Positions 61,512 to 64,000 of a DNA stretch of 64,000 nt are shown here, one piece after another. Both the position numbers and the translations under genes were made by a program. The notes under the pieces were generated by a model. It was not told the DNA's origin. It saw only the letters and a program-made list of their open reading frames with translations, and ran no database searches. The stretch is from SURF-21 sp964529285 (GTDB lineage Bacteria; Actinomycetota; Geothermincolia; Geothermincolales; RBG-13-55-18): the NCBI GenBank assembly GCA_964529285.1, contig CAZGWK010000003.1, positions 65,963-129,962 of the forward strand. The letters are read 5' to 3'. Position 1 is the first letter of the stretch; each line of letters begins with the position of its first letter.

Positions 61512-61699
61512 TGTGACGCCACCCGCCGGGCGATGTTATCGCTTGCGCGATGCAGCCTGACGTATGTGGCTGCTCAGATGTGTGTGTTTGCCGGTAGATG
61601 CAGGCGAGTACTGCCTGCTTCTCGTAAGAGGGGCAGGATGGTATACTTCTCTGGTACGTGACTCGTGAATACTGCTGTTGCGAAAGGAGGACGTGGGCG

Positions 61700-61855
61700 A
61701 TGGGCAAAGAGAAGAAGTTGAAGAAGGCCCAGAAGGCGGCGGACAAGGTCGAGAAAGCCAAGGGCAAGCTGGAGAAGAAGCTGGGCAAGCTGGAGAAGGA
61801 AGAAGCCAAGGCCCAGAAAAAGATCGAAAAGCTGGAGAAGAAGCTGGAGAAGTAA
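61700..61855 (+). CDS. 51-aa Lys-rich coiled-coil protein
   Basis: Starts at ATG 61700 with AAAGGAGG nine nt upstream. The whole protein is Lys/Glu/Ala with heptad-like spacing (KLEKKLGKLEKEEAKAQKK), predicted as one continuous charged helix. No family is recognised; it could be a small histone-like or RNA-binding protein. A strong hairpin terminator follows within 51 bp, supporting a separate transcript. Confidence 0.65.
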   Translation: MGKEKKLKKAQKAADKVEKAKGKLEKKLGKLEKEEAKAQKKIEKLEKKLEK

Positions 61856-61905
61856 GACCTCTCCGGTCGATATACTCATCGATCCGTCAATACTTCAAGG
61901 ATAAC

Positions 61906-61927
61906 GGGGCGACTTTGCGGTCGCCCC
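61906..61927. terminator. Hairpin terminator between convergent genes
   Basis: 8-bp stem GGGGCGAC/GTCGCCCC with loop TTTGCG, between the Lys-rich gene and the convergent PH-like membrane protein gene; may serve both. Confidence 0.65.
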
Positions 61928-61975
61928 TATTCCTGTTTCATCACGCTCGAGTCCACCCGGTCGGGCTCTTAAAGA

Positions 61976-62887
61976 CTACATCTTGCCGAAAAGTTCTTTC
62001 TTGGCCCTTTGGAATTCCTCCTCCGTAAGCGCACCGCTCCTGCGCAGCTCGTCCAGTTTCTGGAGCCCGTCTACGACATCCAGTTCGCCCGCCTTTGCCG
62101 CGGTCTGCGGCGGCGCGGGGGCGGCAGGCCCCGGTGGCTGCTGCATGACTGTGGACATCTCCCTGGCCATCTCCTTACCGCGCCTGGTTTCCTGCTGTTC
62201 CTCGTAGATGGCACGCTGCTCGAAGATCTGCTTCTTGACCTCCAGGGGGTGAGCGATGTTGGTGAAAGGCTGCTGCCCGAACTCCCCTGCGGTCTCGATC
62301 ACCACATCGCCATATCTGAAGACCCTCTCCCAGGCGTTCTGGCTCGTCCTCACGTCGTTCAACATATCCAGGGGCATGGCCATGGTGCTCTTGTTGATGA
62401 TCCCCTGGGAGAGTATGAGGCGGCGGTCGGTGAGAATAAAATGGGCGAAAAACCAGGCGAAGATGGGATATACGAGCCAACCGATGATGACCACGAAAAA
62501 GGCGATCCAGACTACCGTGGTCCAGATGTCGGCGAAGTCCTGGCTGTTGCGGAACCACATCAGGGCTCCCCAGACGGCCGCCGTAAGGATCATGACGGAT
62601 ATGGGTAGGAACATCTGCCGCTCAACCATGTTCCTCCGCTTGAATATGGGCCAGGCCCCGTACCAGCCGATGAAGAACAGGGCGAGGATGGAGATGAGTA
62701 TTATATAACCCCAGTTGGTCTCCCCTCCCGAGTCCCCCGGATTGAACCTGGTCAGCAGCAGTATGAGGGCGACGATGGCCCCGCCGCCGATGATGAAGTT
62801 CTTCCATATCTCCCACAGGGAATGCCTCCTGTCGAAGATGACCGTCTCGCCCGCCTCTATGAGCTGCTTATGGTACTGCTCAGCCAT
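61976..62887 (-). CDS. PH-like (bPH_2) membrane protein with C-terminal SHOCT motif
   Basis: 303 residues from ATG 62887 (AAGGAGGGG upstream). Four membrane helices in two pairs (about 32-50, 63-85, 92-115, 125-155), then a bacterial PH-like domain (about 157-220; FILTDRRLILSQGIINKSTMAMPLDML is split here as FILTDRRLILSQG and MPLDMLNDVR), a coiled Glu/Gln stretch, a Pro/Ala linker and a SHOCT-type end (LQKLDELRRSGALTEEEFQ). Function unknown. Confidence 0.85.
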   Translation of the reverse strand: MAEQYHKQLIEAGETVIFDRRHSLWEIWKNFIIGGGAIVALILLLTRFNPGDSGGETNWGYIILISILALFFIGWYGAWPIFKRRNMVERQMFLPISVMILTAAVWGALMWFRNSQDFADIWTTVVWIAFFVVIIGWLVYPIFAWFFAHFILTDRRLILSQGIINKSTMAMPLDMLNDVRTSQNAWERVFRYGDVVIETAGEFGQQPFTNIAHPLEVKKQIFEQRAIYEEQQETRRGKEMAREMSTVMQQPPGPAAPAPPQTAAKAGELDVVDGLQKLDELRRSGALTEEEFQRAKKELFGKM

Positions 62888-62997
62888 GCTGCCCCTCCTT
62901 ACAACGGTCGATATCACCTACAAGCAAGCCGACGTGCGCAGATAAGAAAGCCGCTTTCTCATCCCGTACAGCTTCTATTCTCCCCCAGCATGAGCTG

Positions 62998-63897
62998 TTA
63001 GAAACATGTGATGTCGGTGAACGCGCGATACCTCGCCTCGATCTCTCCCGCAGTAAGGCTCCTCAGGCGGTCACAGGAAAAGGATTCCACGTCGAACGAT
63101 GCGATAACGCTGCCGTAGACTATGGACCTGCGGATGTCCTCCTCTAACATCTCCGGGTAGCGCGAAAGGGAGCCGAGGAAACCGCCGCCGAAGCTGTCCC
63201 CCGCTCCCGTGGGGTCGAATACGGTCTCCAGCGGATATGCGGGCAGGGAAAAGAACACGTCCTCGCCCAGCATGATCACACCGTGTTCCCCTTTCTTGAT
63301 TATCACCCTCTTCGGCCCCATGCCGAGAAGCTTCCTCCCCGCCGCAACCAGGTTGGCCTCATCCGCCAACTGTCGCGCCTCCGCATCGTTCAGCAGCAGG
63401 TAATCAACCCTGGAAATGATCTCGAGCAGTTGGGGCCTCCTCGTCTCTATCCAGAGATTCATGGTGTCGCAGACGACCAGCCGCGGGGAACGCACCTGCT
63501 CCAGCACGTGCAGCTGCAGGCTGGGCTCTATATTGGCCAGGAAGACGAATTCGGAATCCCGGTACTCCTCGGGAATCTCCGGGTCGAAATCCTCGAATAC
63601 GTTGAGCTGGGTATCCATGGTATGTGCGTCGTTGAGGTCGTATTCGTAGTATCCCTTCCAGCGGAAGGTCTTTCCCGGGACCTTTTTCAGGCCCCTCAGG
63701 TCCACCTTGCGCGACGCGAGGAAATCGACATGTTCGGCCGGGAAATCCTCGCCGATCACCGCCACCAGCCGCACGCCTGCGAAGAAAGACGCTGCCACGC
63801 TGAAATACGTAGCCGACCCGCCGAGTATCTCCTCCACCTCACCGAAGGGCGTGCGTATCGAGTCCAGTGCTACCGAACCGACTACCAGTATGCTCAT
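62998..63897 (-). CDS. PfkB family carbohydrate kinase
   Basis: 299 residues from ATG 63897 (GGAGGT upstream). Ribokinase fold: N-terminal VVGSVALDSI, GGSATYFSVAASFFAG (substrate-side Gly pair) and the anion-hole/ATP motif DPTGAGDSFGGGFLG with catalytic Asp. Substrate specificity (sugar, nucleoside such as adenosine/cytidine, or other) cannot be fixed from sequence. No sugar operon adjoins. Confidence 0.9.
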   Translation of the reverse strand: MSILVVGSVALDSIRTPFGEVEEILGGSATYFSVAASFFAGVRLVAVIGEDFPAEHVDFLASRKVDLRGLKKVPGKTFRWKGYYEYDLNDAHTMDTQLNVFEDFDPEIPEEYRDSEFVFLANIEPSLQLHVLEQVRSPRLVVCDTMNLWIETRRPQLLEIISRVDYLLLNDAEARQLADEANLVAAGRKLLGMGPKRVIIKKGEHGVIMLGEDVFFSLPAYPLETVFDPTGAGDSFGGGFLGSLSRYPEMLEEDIRRSIVYGSVIASFDVESFSCDRLRSLTAGEIEARYRAFTDITCF

Positions 63898-63975
63898 GTG
63901 AACCTCCACCGTTTAGGTTATTCTAGCAGCCGCTACCCGGGCACACAAAAGCACCCGTCTGAGCAGCCCACCTGC

Positions 63976-64000
63976 CCGGGGACCTACCGGGTCGGTCGCA
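63976..64000. repeat. Dispersed repeat copy at the right edge
   Basis: 25 bp exactly inverted relative to 58138-58162; it continues beyond the window. Confidence 0.75.

Overview
The window is a 64 kb piece of a moderately high-GC bacterial chromosome. It most resembles a deep-branching, non-filamentous actinobacterium, possibly of the Geothermincolia/OPB41 type. That placement is inferred from gene content: CarD, the DisA-RadA-PIN/TRAM block, an actinobacterial-type inositol-1-phosphate synthase behind a PadR regulator, a fused ChlI-ChlD chelatase, several promoters abutting start codons (leaderless genes), and many archaeal-type metabolic enzymes. No rRNA, tRNA or CRISPR array was found.

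Layout. 1-4563 (minus): radA, disA, a small MazG-like protein, carD and a truncated PIN/TRAM gene. 4832-8080 (minus): a three-gene glycine betaine ABC transporter. 8536-9171 (plus): an FMN reductase-like flavoprotein, convergent with clpC (9238-11712). 12061-14121 (minus): greA-lysS. 14321-17526 (plus): an ADP-forming acyl-CoA synthetase with a DRTGG/BioD-like partner. 17523-18626 (minus): an M23 hydrolase. 18837-31351 is a long minus-strand run, in transcription order: hom, thrC, an ApgM/proposed homoserine kinase, a metallophosphoesterase, cyclic 2,3-diphosphoglycerate synthetase, 2-phosphoglycerate kinase, an FSA/transaldolase-type aldolase, rho, rpmE, DUF1385, prfA, prmC. 31665-42206: a hexulose-6-phosphate synthase/RraA fusion, a degenerate PP2C-like protein, lysA, yjbQ, an MBL hydrolase, padR-ino1, a small conserved protein, a thioesterase, an NAD-dependent epimerase, a saccharopine dehydrogenase-like protein and a newly read 56-aa membrane protein.

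42.4-47.6 kb is an accessory island. It holds two AT-rich genes (a secreted caspase-like peptidase candidate and a PepSY-like partner), a 5'-truncated IS21 element, direct repeats on both sides, and a surface-protein pseudogene with an in-frame TGA. 47.9-63.9 kb returns to core content: acyl-CoA ligase, pilT, HDAC-like hydrolase, NlpC/P60 hydrolase, a GAF-SpoIIE-HATPase protein with its STAS partner, the ChlI-ChlD fusion, a GAF/PAS histidine kinase with response regulator, a PHP phosphatase, a PH-like membrane protein and a PfkB kinase.

Themes. (1) A complete cyclic 2,3-diphosphoglycerate branch (2-PGK plus cDPG synthetase), best known as a methanogen thermolyte pathway, sits in a bacterial housekeeping run. 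(2) Threonine synthesis appears to use a phosphoglycerate-mutase-like protein where ThrB would be expected. (3) Intergenic DNA is crowded with MITE/REP-like palindromes; two contact CDS ends. (4) The caspase-like/PepSY gene pair is the best candidate for an undescribed system.
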